Shown one piece after another: positions 23,966-37,400 of a stretch of 64,000 nucleotides of DNA. The notes below the pieces were generated by a model. The model searched no databases and was not told the origin of the DNA. It worked only from the letters and a program-made list of their open reading frames with translations. Within the stretch, counting starts at the first letter, position 1, and the number at the start of each line of letters is the position of its first letter. This stretch comes from Erinaceus europaeus (taxonomy: Eukaryota > Chordata > Mammalia > Eulipotyphla > Erinaceidae), in NCBI RefSeq assembly GCF_950295315.1, contig NC_080168.1, forward strand, positions 71,352,008 through 71,416,007, read 5' to 3'. The position numbers were made by a program, and so were the translations under genes.

Positions 23966-26900
23966 AAGAAACAAAACACTGCCTTCCATAAGGAACTCAC
24001 TTTTGACAGAATTTTATAGTCACTTCTTTTATGTGGGGGTGAGGCAGGGAGTCCATTTCCTTTCACCAATAGTAGGTCCTAAAATGGCTTGCCTGAGTTA
24101 CAGAAGGGTAACACTCTGAAAACTGAGAGACAGCAGTTTCCGGCCCACATGAGATACCTGTTCTCTCATTTCTTTAATTTTTTCCAGTCTCTTGAGTTTG
24201 GTGGCATATTCTTGGACTTCTTTTAATCCGATGTCGGTGCAGAGGCGAACCAAGAAGCGTAGACCTAAATGGTGAAAAGGATTTTAGCAAAGTCTTTACA
24301 TGGAGTGTGGAGAATACACCCCAGATCCCTGGGGGCTCAGGGAGGCTGAGGCTCACAGGCAGTGCTTGCTTCTCTCCTGAGAAAGCACCAGTGTCCTCTG
24401 GCTCCACCTGCATTACCTCATACCACATCCTGGATCCGAAGTCCTCTTCCCACATGAGCTCTAATAGTCACAGCACTGCGACTACTGGCAGATCCTATGT
24501 GTTTTTCTTCCCACTAGATTCCAAGCTCCATGGAAGCAAGGGGTTTTTGCTCTGTTATACCTGGAGTGCTGTTAGGTATTACAAAAGCAAACGTAGGAGC
24601 AGTGCTAATCACCCGTTGCACTTATCACTACAGATATTCCACACATGTACATTTCGCTGATTTATAATAAGAGAATTCCAGGTCTTCGGGACAAGGGGAC
24701 TATGGACTAGAAGGTCCTGTTGTCTTTTGCTGTTAGCACTGTTGGTATGCTTCTAAAAATGTTGGTATGCTTCTAAATTCTGCTTATAAGACCTTCTGTT
24801 TTGATCATCATGTTAGGTTCACTTGTACTGCTTAACGCTGTGGTCTATTTACATAATCATTGTTTTCATTGGTTTAATCCCCACTGGTTCGAGCACTTTT
24901 TCCTTCTCCCCACCCCTTATCCTATGTACTTCCTCTTCTTGACACTTCCGCCTCAGGAGACATAAAGGACAGTATTTTCTAATGAATAGAGATTAGATTG
25001 TTGAACTTCATCCCCGCTTGTCAATAAAGATTGAACTGCGTTCCCAGCACAGCCATGAGTCCCTGGTCGTCTCTCTCCCACCCGTGAAGCTAGCCCGGCA
25101 TATGGCGCACCAGTGGGACCTAACCTGCCCATCCCCCAGATAAGTATAGCTGCTTCACTACCCATCCATCATGGGATACCTTTCTACTTATGAAGAGGTT
25201 TCCCAAAGCCTCTACTCTTTCTTCATGAGACAGTTTCTCTGTCTCTGGAACATTTTGCTCTGGGCCACACTTTGGTTCCCTGACTAGGAACTTTGGTTCC
25301 TTATGACCATGATCATAGAGCTTGGGAGATGCGCGGAGATTTCCCCTGGGACTTTCTGGACTCCCTCTCACATGTTTCCCACAGAGAAGGACTACTCTAA
25401 CTTGAAGAGCAGTCTCCAGTACCCTGGCAGTCCCCAAGAATGGAGACACGTGGTTAGTTCTACCCTCCTGATTTGATTCTTTCTTCTGTGGGATCTTGGG
25501 GATGGATGCCTGCAATCTCGCAGGAACCGTCAGAAGAACCCTAAATGGAATTTTGAGGACCTTTTTGGACTAGGACACCCTCTGGGGGACTCATGATATG
25601 ACATAGTGGAATCTAATAATCTGTTTCAAGTTGCTTTTTGTAAGAAAGTGATTTGAATGACTGAATTTTTGTATGACCCATTTTGCTGTGAGTATTCTGA
25701 AATTTAATTGACTTAAAAAAATGATGGATGCTGCCATGATTTCTAGAGACATCCAGAAACAGTCCAAAAAATTGTGTCTTTTTTTTCTCTTCTGGTATTT
25801 TTTACATCTTGGTATAAATGTTGAACATTTAATCCTGAAAACTGTATGAGTATGGGCGGGGTAGAGAGCACAATGGTTATGTTAATGATTCTCATGACTG
25901 AGGCTTCTAACCATGGTTCTCCTATAGAGCTTATACTGTTTAAACAACCTTGAAATCATACTAGAAAGGGCTTCCAAAATTATAAAAGTACTTAAACCCA
26001 TTATAATGGAGCTATCAATTATAGTAAACTTCTAATCTGCTACAAGTTTTGCTTCACAAGTAAGTGAATTACAGCTGTCAAGTCTTCACATGAAAAAGCA
26101 TCTGCTCAAATGGAATCCCTGGAAATCCATTTGGACCCCTGTCCTCTGACATCACCCACAAGATGGCATGGCTACAACGTACCCCCTGAAACCAATGGTG
26201 TGACCTGGCATGACCTGAAGAAACTGATTCACAGACTCCAAAGCTCCCTCTCTACAGAAAAGTGGAATTACAGTGGTTGACCTTCCCCATCAAGACAGAC
26301 GTACAGCGTTTCATCCCCTGGCATTTCTCCTGATTGTCGACATTGAACTGACACTTCTATTGGACTTACTGGTACACCTCTTGGACACTTTACACAACTT
26401 TACAACAGCTTCCCTTTACGCTGCTGGGTTTCTCAAAGACTGACTGCAGCAGTCCATGGACTTTGCAGCCAGCTGCCTTGGGACTCTATAGGACATGCCC
26501 CCTCGCCTGCAGGCCCTGTGCCCAGAGGTAGGAAACACCCTTTTGCCTGATAGGCCCTGCCCTTTGAGGCAGGAAACGCCCCCTCAGGCCTCCCCTTGGC
26601 ATCACACTGGTTCTTGCTGCTCTCCTACTTGTTCCTCCCTGTCTTGTGCCAGTTATTTTGAAAATGCCTGTATGATATAGGTTTCTGTTCACCCCACACT
26701 CCTGATACTTTGGCCATTAGTTAAAAAGAAAGGGGGAATGTTGGTATGCTTCTAAATTCTGCTTATAAGACCTTCTGTTTTTATCATCACGTTAGGTTCA
26801 CTTTTATTGCTTAATGCTGTGGTCTATTTACATAATCACTGTTTTCATTGGTTTAATCCCCACTGGTTTGAGCTCTTTTTCCTTCTCCCCACCCCCTATC

Positions 26901-29900
26901 CTATGTACTTCCTCTTCTTGACACTTCTGCCTCAGGAGACTGCCTCAGGAGACATAAAGGACAGTATTTTCTAATGAATAGAGAGTAGATTGTTGAATTT
27001 CATCCCTGCTCGTCAATAAAGATTGAACTGCGTTCCCAGCTCAGCCATGAGTCCCTGGTCGTCTCTCTCCCACCTGCGAAGCTAGTCCAGCAACTGGCGC
27101 CCATACAGGGACCGGCATAGCACCATAGCAAAACATACACACAAGGAAAAGGCAGCACAGAAGTGAGCCTGGAGCTCAGGTGAGCTGACTACAATGGGAA
27201 AAAGGGAACAAGCCCTGAGTTGGGGTGCAGAGAAAGCATAGAGACGTCTGCATCCATTCCTGACCTGGCTCCACACCCCAGGGTCCCGCAGCTTCAGCCT
27301 TCTACCCTCCGGTGCTCAGCTCTGCTGTCTCCTGCAGACACCAACATGGGCACTTCCCTGGCGGCTGCCTAACCTGGCACCTCTACTGCTGCCTGTCTGG
27401 TACACCTCACCTCTGCTGACAGCTCTGTGTCCGCAACTTTACAATGGGGAGGGAGCACAAAGCTACAAAGCACACAGCAAGTCTGGGCTACTGCATCTCT
27501 CTTTTTGCTTTCAAGAAAAATTGAGAGGGAGGGAGAGAGGGAGAGAAAGAGGCAGAGGCAGAGGCAGACCATAGTTGGCACAGGCAATGGCAGGGGTCAC
27601 ACTCAGGACTTTACACATTAGAGACCAAAGCCTAATGCACAGTGCCCCATCTTCTCCTCTGGTAACCTGTGCATTCAGCTGCCCACCACTTCCCTCCTTG
27701 TCTGAATCTGTTTCAATAGGTGTGAAGTCAGGAACTTTCTCTTCTTCCTGAGAAGGAACTACTTTTTATTTGCTTACAAGCAGCCCTTCCCAGGAACCCC
27801 GCTTCCCTGTCAGTTGAGCCACAAGAATGTTTGGGACCAAGCAGATAGTGGAGTGGGAGCAGAGATGACAGATCTGTGACTCTGTGCTTTCCTTGTTCTC
27901 ATTGTTGCCACTGCTGGTGTTCTAATACTTTCTGATTCATCAACTCCAGCAAGCTATTTGAAGAGAAATAAGTTCACACACATTTTCTATAAAGTTAACT
28001 TTCTAACTTTCATTTCTTTTTTTCTTTTCTTTTGTTTCATGGAAAGCATTTATTGGGAGAAAGGACAGAAAAGGAGAAGAAGGGGGAGTCGGGCGGTAGC
28101 AGAGTGGGTTAAGCGTAGGTGGTGCAAAGCACAAGGACCGGCATAATGATCCAGGTTCAAGCCCTTGGCTCCCCACCTGCATGGGAGTGGCTTCACAAGT
28201 GGTGAAGCAGGTCTGCAGGTATCTATCTGTCTCCTCCTCTCTCCATTTCTCTCTTTCCTATCCAAAAACTACAACAATAAAACAACAAAGGCAACAAAAG
28301 AGAATAAATAAATAAATAAATATTTAAAGAAAAAAGAAAAGGAGAAGAGGGGGCCAGTTGGTAGTATGTAGTGCTCCAAGTTAAGTGCACATAGTACGAA
28401 GTGCAAGGACCGGTGCAAGTATCCCAGTTTGAGCCCCCAGCTCCCCACCTGCAGGGGGTTCGCTTCACAAGCAGTGAAGCAGGTCTGCAGGTGTCTTTCT
28501 TTCTTTCTCTCTTTCTTACCCTCCTCTCTCAATTTCTCTCTGACTTATCCAACAACAACAATAATAACAGCAACAATAATGGAAAAAAGCCTCCAGGAGC
28601 AATGGGTTAGTAGTGCTGACAGCAAGACCCACTGATAACCCTGGAGGCAAAAAAAGAAAAGGCAAATAAAGTACAAGCCATGTAGGCAAATAATGTACAA
28701 GCCATGACTCTCCGAAAAAGAGAGACAAAGGCCTAAAGCTAACTTTCTAAGAAGGAAATGAGTAACACTTAAAATAAAGGAAATGGGTCGTTGCTGGCCA
28801 AATAGCAGTGCAGTACACATCCTAGACCCTCCTCTTTCCTGCAGGAAAGGCTGAATCATCAGCAGAGAAAGCCAGGTCTGAAGGAAGGCTGTGCAGCTGG
28901 AAAGGGGCTGGAGGATACATCAGGAAGTGTGACCCACTCTGGAGCACAGCCCAGCACACAGGGAGCAGACAGACACAGCACACAACCAGGATTCACACAA
29001 GGAGTGGTGGTGGTGGTGGTGGTGGAAAGGGCCTGCAGGGGCGGGGATTGAGGTCACTGGGCGGTCTCTGTGCTGGCGTGAGGCCCCTGTGTGAGCTAGG
29101 GAACCCACATATCAACCAGTGACCTCTGGGGGCAGGCAACTAGGGGTGCAGGCAGACTGTGGGAAGCAGAGGCCTCAACCTTGCTGCCAGGGGCTGCTGT
29201 TATAGAGCACCTGCTCTAAGCAGTCTGGGCCATCTGGGTTTTCATCCACCTGCTGAGCCTTGACTTAGGTCTGGACTTCAAGAGTAGGAAGGACTGTGAG
29301 AGGGAGACATTTTTTTTTTTTTTTTTTTTTGCCTCCAGGGTTATTGCTGGGGCTCATTGCCTACATTACAAATCCACTGCTTCTGGAGGCTATTTTTTTC
29401 CTTTTGTTGCCCTTGTTGTTTATCATTGTTGTTGTTATTATTATTGCTGTTGTTATTGTTGGATATGATAGAGAGAAATCAAGAGAGGAGCGGAAGACAG
29501 AGAGGGGGGAGAGAAAGACAGACACTTGCAGACCTGCTTCACTGCTTGTGAAGCTAACCCCCCCCCCTGTAAGTGAGGAGCCGGGGGCTCGAATCCTTAC
29601 ACTGGTCCTTGCACTTTGCCATGTGCACTTAACCTGCTGCACTACTGCCTGACCCCAGGGAGACATTCTTTACTGATGGCACTTGGTACTCAAGAGCTGA
29701 GGGTGGGGGCTGGGGGTGGGGGTTGCAAGCCAGCCCAGAGGGAAGGAGCCTGCAGAGACAGGCCCTTCACCTGGAACACCAGGGTCCCTGGGGATCCTGT
29801 TTCATTACACCTTCCAAAGGTATTCCCACTTTCTGTCACCCAGGATCCTATCCTGTATTGGCACTTGGCTGACAAACATTCAGACAGGTGCAAGGCTGCC

Positions 29901-31400
29901 AATACATAACACACAAAGTAACAGACACTACAGTATCCTTGTAGACAGCCTAGGAATATGCTGTGGTCTGTCTACACATCTGATCAAAGGTCTGTATTGC
30001 AAGTAAGCTACAGAAGATACTACTCAGCCAGCACATAGTGGGCAATATGCAGCAAACATCAAACAGGAGGAGGCAAAAATGTACCACAATTAATGGAGCA
30101 AACCAAACTCCAGGAAGAAGCTTAAGTACAGAAGTTCTAAACAATGGTTATAATATTTTTCTTTTTAAAATCAGAATACTGTTTATGGTGGTGTTGTGAG
30201 AGTCTTTTTGTAGAACCATTATGCTGTCTCCCCACCACTAGTCATACTACTACTAAATGAAACCAGATGAGCAATGAACAAAGATTTATAACAAGTACAG
30301 GGGGACAGGCAGTAGTGCAGTGGGTTAAGTGCACATGGTGCAAAGCGCAAGGACCAGTGTAAGGATTCCTGTTCGAGCCTCTGGCTCCCCACCTGCAGGG
30401 GGTCACTTCACAAGCAGTGAAGCAGATCTGCAGGTGTCTATCTTTCTCTCTCCCCCTCTCTGTCTTCCCTCCTGTCTCAATTTCTCTCTGTCCTATCCAA
30501 CAACAACATCAATGGCAACAATAACAACAAGGGCAACAATGAGGGGAACAAAAATGGGAAAAAATAGCTTCCAGGAGCAGTGGATTCGTGGTGCAGGCAC
30601 CAAGCCCCAGCAATAACCCTGGAGGCAAAAACAAACAAACAAAAACAAATACAGATAAATTAGTAAAAAGTACCAAACAGAAATAACAAACCTAAAAAGA
30701 TAATCACTAAGTGACACAACACAACAGATGAGCCTAGCAGTAAACAAGCAGACATGGTTAGTTAATAAGAGTTAGGAAATAATGGCAGTGAAAACACTCA
30801 AGCAGAAATAAAACAGAAAATACAGGGGTACCAAAAGATGCAGAGAGGGAAAGGCACAGAAACTGTATCTGAAGAAATAATAGCTGAGGACTTTCTTGAT
30901 ATAGGAAAAGTACTAAACATACCAAGGGTCCCAATAAATATACCCAAAAGACATACTTCAAGCTTAGTTCAATTTAGTTGAACTGAAGATAAGAATGCAG
31001 GAGTATAAGCACCTAGTATAAGGAAACCTGATAAGAGTCTTTCACAACTACACAAGACAGAAAAAAATGGCCTATGATGTTCAAAGTTCTGAAGGGGAAG
31101 AATTTTCAATAAAGAACACTCTTACCTTGTCATACTATCAATTAACATAGAACAAAGGATAGAGAATTATATATATATATATATATATATATATCACAAA
31201 CAGGATATATATATATATCACAAACAGGAAAAAATATATATCTAACATAAACAGGAAAAGGCAGAACAGTGAGTGAAGAACACAGATGTGTAAGTCCCAA
31301 GTCCTCCTGGTACCAGCAACAGACTTGTGAGGGAAGGCCTTTCCCCCCTGCTTTCAATTTCCTAGAGACATCCCAGGCAGAAGCCAGACAGGTCATTCCC

Positions 31401-31465
<65 letters not shown>

Positions 31466-34400
31466 AAGTGCATGTGGCGCAAAGCTTAAGGACCGGCGGA
31501 AGAATCCTGGTTCAAGCCCCCGGCTCCCCACCTATAGGGGAGTCGCTTCACAGGTGGTGAGGCAGGTCTGTAGGTGTCTAGCTTTTTCTCCCCTCTCTGT
31601 CTTCCCCTCCTATCTCCATTTCTGTCTGTCACATCCAACAATGACATCAGTAACAACAAGAACTACAACAATAAAACAACAAGGGTAACAAAAGGGAATA
31701 AATAAATATTTAAAAAATTAAAAAACAGATTTTATCACCACCAAACTGTCTTTGTAATAAACATCAGAGTCTTATAAAATGAACAGCAACCTCACCTAAA
31801 GTAGTAAGACACCAAGATGAAAACCAGAGTCAAAATAAATAAAGCAGGAACTAGCAAAGCAACAATGAAACTGAGAGCTATCCTCTTTTACAGATAAATA
31901 CATTCCTAATCTTTTAGCTAGATTGATAAAAATGAGAGAAAACTCAAACACAATCAGGAATGAAAGAGGAGAAATCAACACAGGTATCATAAAAATATAA
32001 AGGACTTGGAGATTTGGGCAGTGGAGCATCTTGTTGAGAGCTCCCATGGTAAGGACTTGGGTTCAAGATCCTGGCCCCCACCTGAAAGAGGAAAGCTTCA
32101 TGAGTGGTGGAGCAGTGCTGCAGGAGTCACTCTTTTTCTTTCCACTCTCTCCCTCTCTGTCTCTACCAGAAAAAGATATCAGGAGTAGCAGAGTTGTGCA
32201 GGCACTGAGCCCCAACAATAACCTTGGTGGCAAAACAAAACAAAACAAAACAAAACATAAAAAACCTAACTAAAAAAAAACCCTCAGATTTTAAAGAAGC
32301 TGTTATGAACAATTATATACCAACAAAATTGATCAACTAAAATAGTAACGTTTCAGATAAATAAGGTCTATCAAGACTGACACATGAAGAAAATCTAAAT
32401 CCATGATGGCCCACAGTGTGGAAACTGAAATAGATTAAAACTCAGATGCCAGAACAAAAGTCCTGGCCCGCATGGCTTTAACACAGAATTTTACCCTGCT
32501 TTAAGGAATTTCAGCCTATTCTCCTCCAAATAGATTTCTGAGGTCAGGATAACTCTGATGTCAAAACCAGACAAGGACGCCTAACACAAACAGGAAAAGG
32601 CAGAACAGTGAGTGAAGGACACAGATGTGTAAGTCCCGAGTCCTCCTGGTACCAGCAACAGACTTGTAAGGGAAGGCCTTTCCCCCCTTAGTAGCTGCTT
32701 TCAATTTCCTTGAGACATCCCAGGCAGAAGCCAGACAGGTCATTCTCTGATTCCTGAACCACTGATACCACGGAAGAGAATAAAACTGCTTTGAGGTGAC
32801 TTGGTTACCCAGCCACAGCTACAAGAGCCAGGACTGTGATTCAATCAGAGAGCTGCATGGTGCTCAAGGCTGAGTCCACTGCTGGATTAAATTCTACACA
32901 GGCAGGGTTTCATTCTCTTGGAATTGCTTTTTCCCCAATGCCTTTTAACTCACGGAAGGTGAAAAGAACAGAAAACATCAAACAAAAGGAAGTACTTTTG
33001 ATTCAGGTAACATGAAATTTCTCTTGCCAGCAGCATCAGAAGATGATCAGTGTGCAACTGCATAAACTCAAGAGTTTTTCTCAATCTCAAAAAAGTGGAG
33101 TACGTGGATAGTTTAAAATAGTTTCTATATACTACCACCATACATATATATTTTAAACCTTTTTTTAAATTGCCACCAGGGTTGTTACTTTTTTTTTTTT
33201 TGCCTTTAGGGTTATCGCTGGGGCTCGGTGCCTGCACTATGAATCCACTGCTCCCGGAGGCCATTTTTCCCCCTTTCTGTTGTCTTTGTTGTTATTATTG
33301 TTATTGTTGTCACTGCTGTTGTTGTTGTTGAATAGGACATAGAGAAATCAGGAGAGGAGGGGAAGACAGAGAGGGAAAGAGAAAGACACCTGCAGACCTG
33401 CTTTACCGCCTGTGAAGCAATCCCCTTGTAGGTGGGGAGCCAGGGGCTCGAAATAGGATCCGTACACCAGTCCTTGTGCTTTGCGCCATGTGTGCTTAAC
33501 CTGCTGCACTACCACCTGCCTCCCCCCCCTTTAAAAAATTTTCACTAGGGTTATTGCTTGGTGCTGACGCTACGAATCCACCATTCCCAATGAACATTTT
33601 TCTTTTTTTCTATTTTATTAAATAGGACAGAAATTGAGAGAGGAAGGGGAGATAGAGAAGGGGAGAGAAAAACAGATAGCTGCAGACCTGCTTCACCACT
33701 TGTGAAGCATCCTCCCTCTACAGGTGGGGAGCCGGGGCTTGAACCCAGATCCTTGTGCATGGTAGTATGTGTACCTAAACGGGTGTGCTATGCCTGAATC
33801 TCCTATTTATATTCTTTCAATTTTTTTTCATTTTATTAAATTTATTTATTTATTTATTTTTACTTACTTGGAAGGAGGGAAAGAGAGAGAGACAAAAAGA
33901 GAGGGGGCAGGGCAGTGGCTCACCAGGTTGAATGCACATGTCACCATGCATAAGGACCTGGCTCCCCAACTGCAGAGGGGAAGAAAGCTTCCTAAGTAGT
34001 GAAGCAGTGCTACAGGAGATTCTCTCTCTCTCTCTCTCTCTTCCTCTCTCTCACTCTCACTCTCTCCCCCTTTCCCTCTCAATTTCCCTCTGGCCTATTA
34101 AATAAAAAAAAGGTGGGTGGTGAGGAGAAGAGAGAGGAGAGATACCATAGCACAACACTAATTCATGGAGCTCATAGTGCTCCTGCGTGATGCCAGGGCT
34201 CAAACCCAGGGTCTTGCACATTCTACCTGGCAAGCTATCTCTGATCCTCACAAGTTACTATTTCTTTCTTTCCATTTTATTTTATTGGGGAGTGGTTAGT
34301 GGTTTATAGCATGATCTTTAACACAGAGGTACAATAATAACTTAGAATTCTTAAAATATCAATAATCAGGCGTGTGGAGATAGTGTAGCAATTTATCAAA

Positions 34401-37400
34401 CAGACTTGCATGCCTGAGGCTCTGAGGTCTCAGGTTCAATTCCCAGCACTAACATCAACTAGAGCTGAGCAGACTTGATTAAATAAATAAATAAATAAAT
34501 ACTTGCTCTTCAAATTTCCTAAGACTTTGAAATACATATTTGCTCACTACTGAAGAGAACTGAAGAGTGCATTTCAGTCAAACAATAAATTATAAAAATG
34601 TGGACTTACAGAGGCTGGGCAGTAGTGCAGCAGGTTAAGTACACATGGCCCAAAGCACAAGGACCCGCTTAACGACCCCGGTTCCATCCCTGGCTCCCTA
34701 CCTACAGGGGCGTTGTTTCACAAGTGGTGAAGCAGGTCTGTAAGTATCTATCTTTCGCTCCCCCCTGTCTCACCTCCTCTCTCGATTTCTCTCTATCCTA
34801 TACAACAGCAATGATAATGACAACAATAATAGTCATAATAATACGATAAACAACAAGGGCAACAAAAGGGATAAAATAGCCTCTAGGAACAGTGAATTCG
34901 TAGTACAGGCAGTGAGCCCCAGCAATAACCCTGGAGACAAAAAAAAAATGTGGACTTACATAGTCAAAGCTTTCATAGTCCTATAAATGCATACTTAAAC
35001 ATATGTACCGTAAATGATAGGTTGGCACCTGTGCATGCAATTACCACAGCAACTGAAGTTATTATATTTTAGAAAGACACAAGGTACACAAATACAAACC
35101 CTTAAAGACATTAAGTAAAATCCTACTTACATTCAACATTTTCCGGAAACTTTCTGTGAATATCTTTGTAAGTATCTAATGCTTTTTGGTAGTTACCTAT
35201 CAATAAAAAAGAGGAAGAGAAATTAATATTGAATACTGAAATTAACAGGAATGGGAAAATATTAACTTCGATCCAACGTAATGGAACCATTTAATAGGTA
35301 TAGTAGGAAAATGCATGTTTTCCAAAAGCATATGTAATCATTCTTAATTTTAAATGTAATTTTGGCAGAAAGCACAATGAAAAATTCACATTTAAAAAGA
35401 GAGCAGAAGTAAATGAGTGATGCTTGAAATTTATTATTATTATTTTTAATAATTTAAAAATTTTTTTAAATATTTATTTTATTTATTTATTCCCTTTTGT
35501 TGCCCTTGTTGTTTTATTGTTGTAGTTATTATTATTGTTGTTGTTGTTGTTGGATAGGACAGAGAGAAATGGAGAGAGATGGGGAAGACAGAGAGGAGGA
35601 GAGAAAGATAGACACCTGCAGACCTGCTTCACCGCCTGTGAAGCGACTCCCCTGCAGGTGGGGTGCCGGGGTTCGAACCGGGATCCTTATGCCGGTCCTT
35701 GTGCTTTGTGCCACCTGCGCTTAACCCGCTGCGCTACAGCCCGACTCCCTTGAAATTTATTTAATTATTTTTTAAATATTTTATTTATTAATGAGAAAGG
35801 AGGAGAGAGAGGAAGAACCAGACATAACTCTGGTACATGTGCTGCTGTGGATTGACAGAGAGAAATGGAGAGAGGAGGGGAAGACAGAGAGGGGGAGAGA
35901 AAGATAGACACCTGCAGACCTGCTTCACTGCTTGTGAAGCAACTCCCCTGCAGGTGGGGAGCTGGGGGCTCGAACCGGATCCTTATGCCGGTCCTTCCGC
36001 TTTGCACCACATGCGCTTAACCTGCTGAGCTACCGCCTGACTTCCTTAGTTCTATTTCTTAATGCCTATAATAGTAGAAAAAAATTAAGACTCTTAGCCC
36101 AAGAAGTGGTGCAGTGGGTAGACTTAGAAGCATGAGGTCTGAGTTTGATTCCCAGCATCATATGTGCTAGAAGCTCTCATGCCTGAAGCTCCAAAGTCCC
36201 AGGTTCAACCCCCCCACCCCTGTACCACCATAAGCTAGAGCTGATAAAACACAGACACACTCAATATTTAATTAAAAACTGAGGTACTCTGGAGCTCGGT
36301 GGTAGAACACTAGGTTAAACACACGTGGCGTGAAGCACAGGGACTGGCACAAGGATTCTGATTCAAGCCTCCGGCTCCCCACCTGCAGAGGGGTCAATTG
36401 ACAAATGGTAAAGCAGGTCTGCAGGTGCCTATCTTTCTCTATCCCTCTCTGTCTTCCCCTCTTCTCTCCATTTCTCTCTGTCCTAGTCCTATCCAACAAC
36501 ATCAATAACAACAACAATACAATAATGACAACAATAACAACAAAATGGAAAAAATGGCCTCCAGGAGCAGTGAATTCATTGTGGAGGCACTAAGCATAAG
36601 CGATAACCCTGGAGTCAAAAGAAAAAAAAAAAGAGAGAAAAAGAAAAGAAAAACAAACTAAAACTGAGCCACTCAATTTTCCTAAAAATGGAAGATTCTT
36701 CCAGTGAGCTGACAAATTAAAAATGTTTTAAAGTAAGAAACACATTAATTTTGGTGTCATCACTTAGTTGGCAAAATGAAAAATAACTGCAGGGAGAGGG
36801 GCAGGAGACAGTTTACCTGGCAAAGTACAAACTTTACCATGACCAAGGACCCAGTTTGAGCCCCAGCTCAGTTATACTGTCCTAGCAGTGGGAAATACAG
36901 TCCATTAAAAGTAGGCCTTTAGGTGATTTGAGGACTCTCCACTTTGGTGCTCATGGAGGTAAAGAAAGAGACCTCCTACAGAAGTGGGTGCGGACACACT
37001 CTTAATTCTGTTAGAAGCAGCTACTGAGAACATGAGTGAAGAGGCAAGGAGACAGTCCAGTGGTCTCAACTTGGGTCTTTCTTTCTTTTTTTTAAAAATA
37101 TTTATTTATTTATTCACTTTTGTTGCCCTTGCTGTTTTACTGTTGTAGTTCTTATTGTTGTTACTGATGTTGTTGTTGGATAGGACAGAGAAAAATGGAG
37201 AGACTAGGGGAAGACAGAGGGGGAGAGAAAGCTAGACACCTACAGACCTGCTTCAACACCTGTGAAGTGACTCCCCTATAGGTGGGGAGCTGGGGGCTTG
37301 AACCGGGATTCTTCCGCCGGTCCCTGCGCTTTGCACCACATACGCTTAACCCACTGCACCACTGCCCGACTCCCACCTTGGGTCTTTCTGTACTCAGGCT

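Larger units (their letters stand above)
24740..27112 (+). mobile_element. Endogenous retrovirus-like element with two LTRs and a short non-coding interior
   Basis: Two similar LTRs (24760-25100 and 26739-27092) flank about 1.6 kb of interior. A polypurine tract (aaaaagaaaggggga, 26723-26737) precedes the second LTR, as expected for a plus-strand element. The interior is far too short for gag-pol-env and I recognise no retroviral protein in it, so this is a defective or non-autonomous copy. The Lys-type primer-binding site suggests class II/ERVK-like affinity (inference). No matching target-site duplication was found at the outer edges. Confidence 0.85.

Noticed and set aside
25120..25515. 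131-codon minus-strand open frame in the retroviral interior
   Set aside because: Wrong orientation for the element, no recognisable motif, no splice context; kept only as a note in the interior entry.
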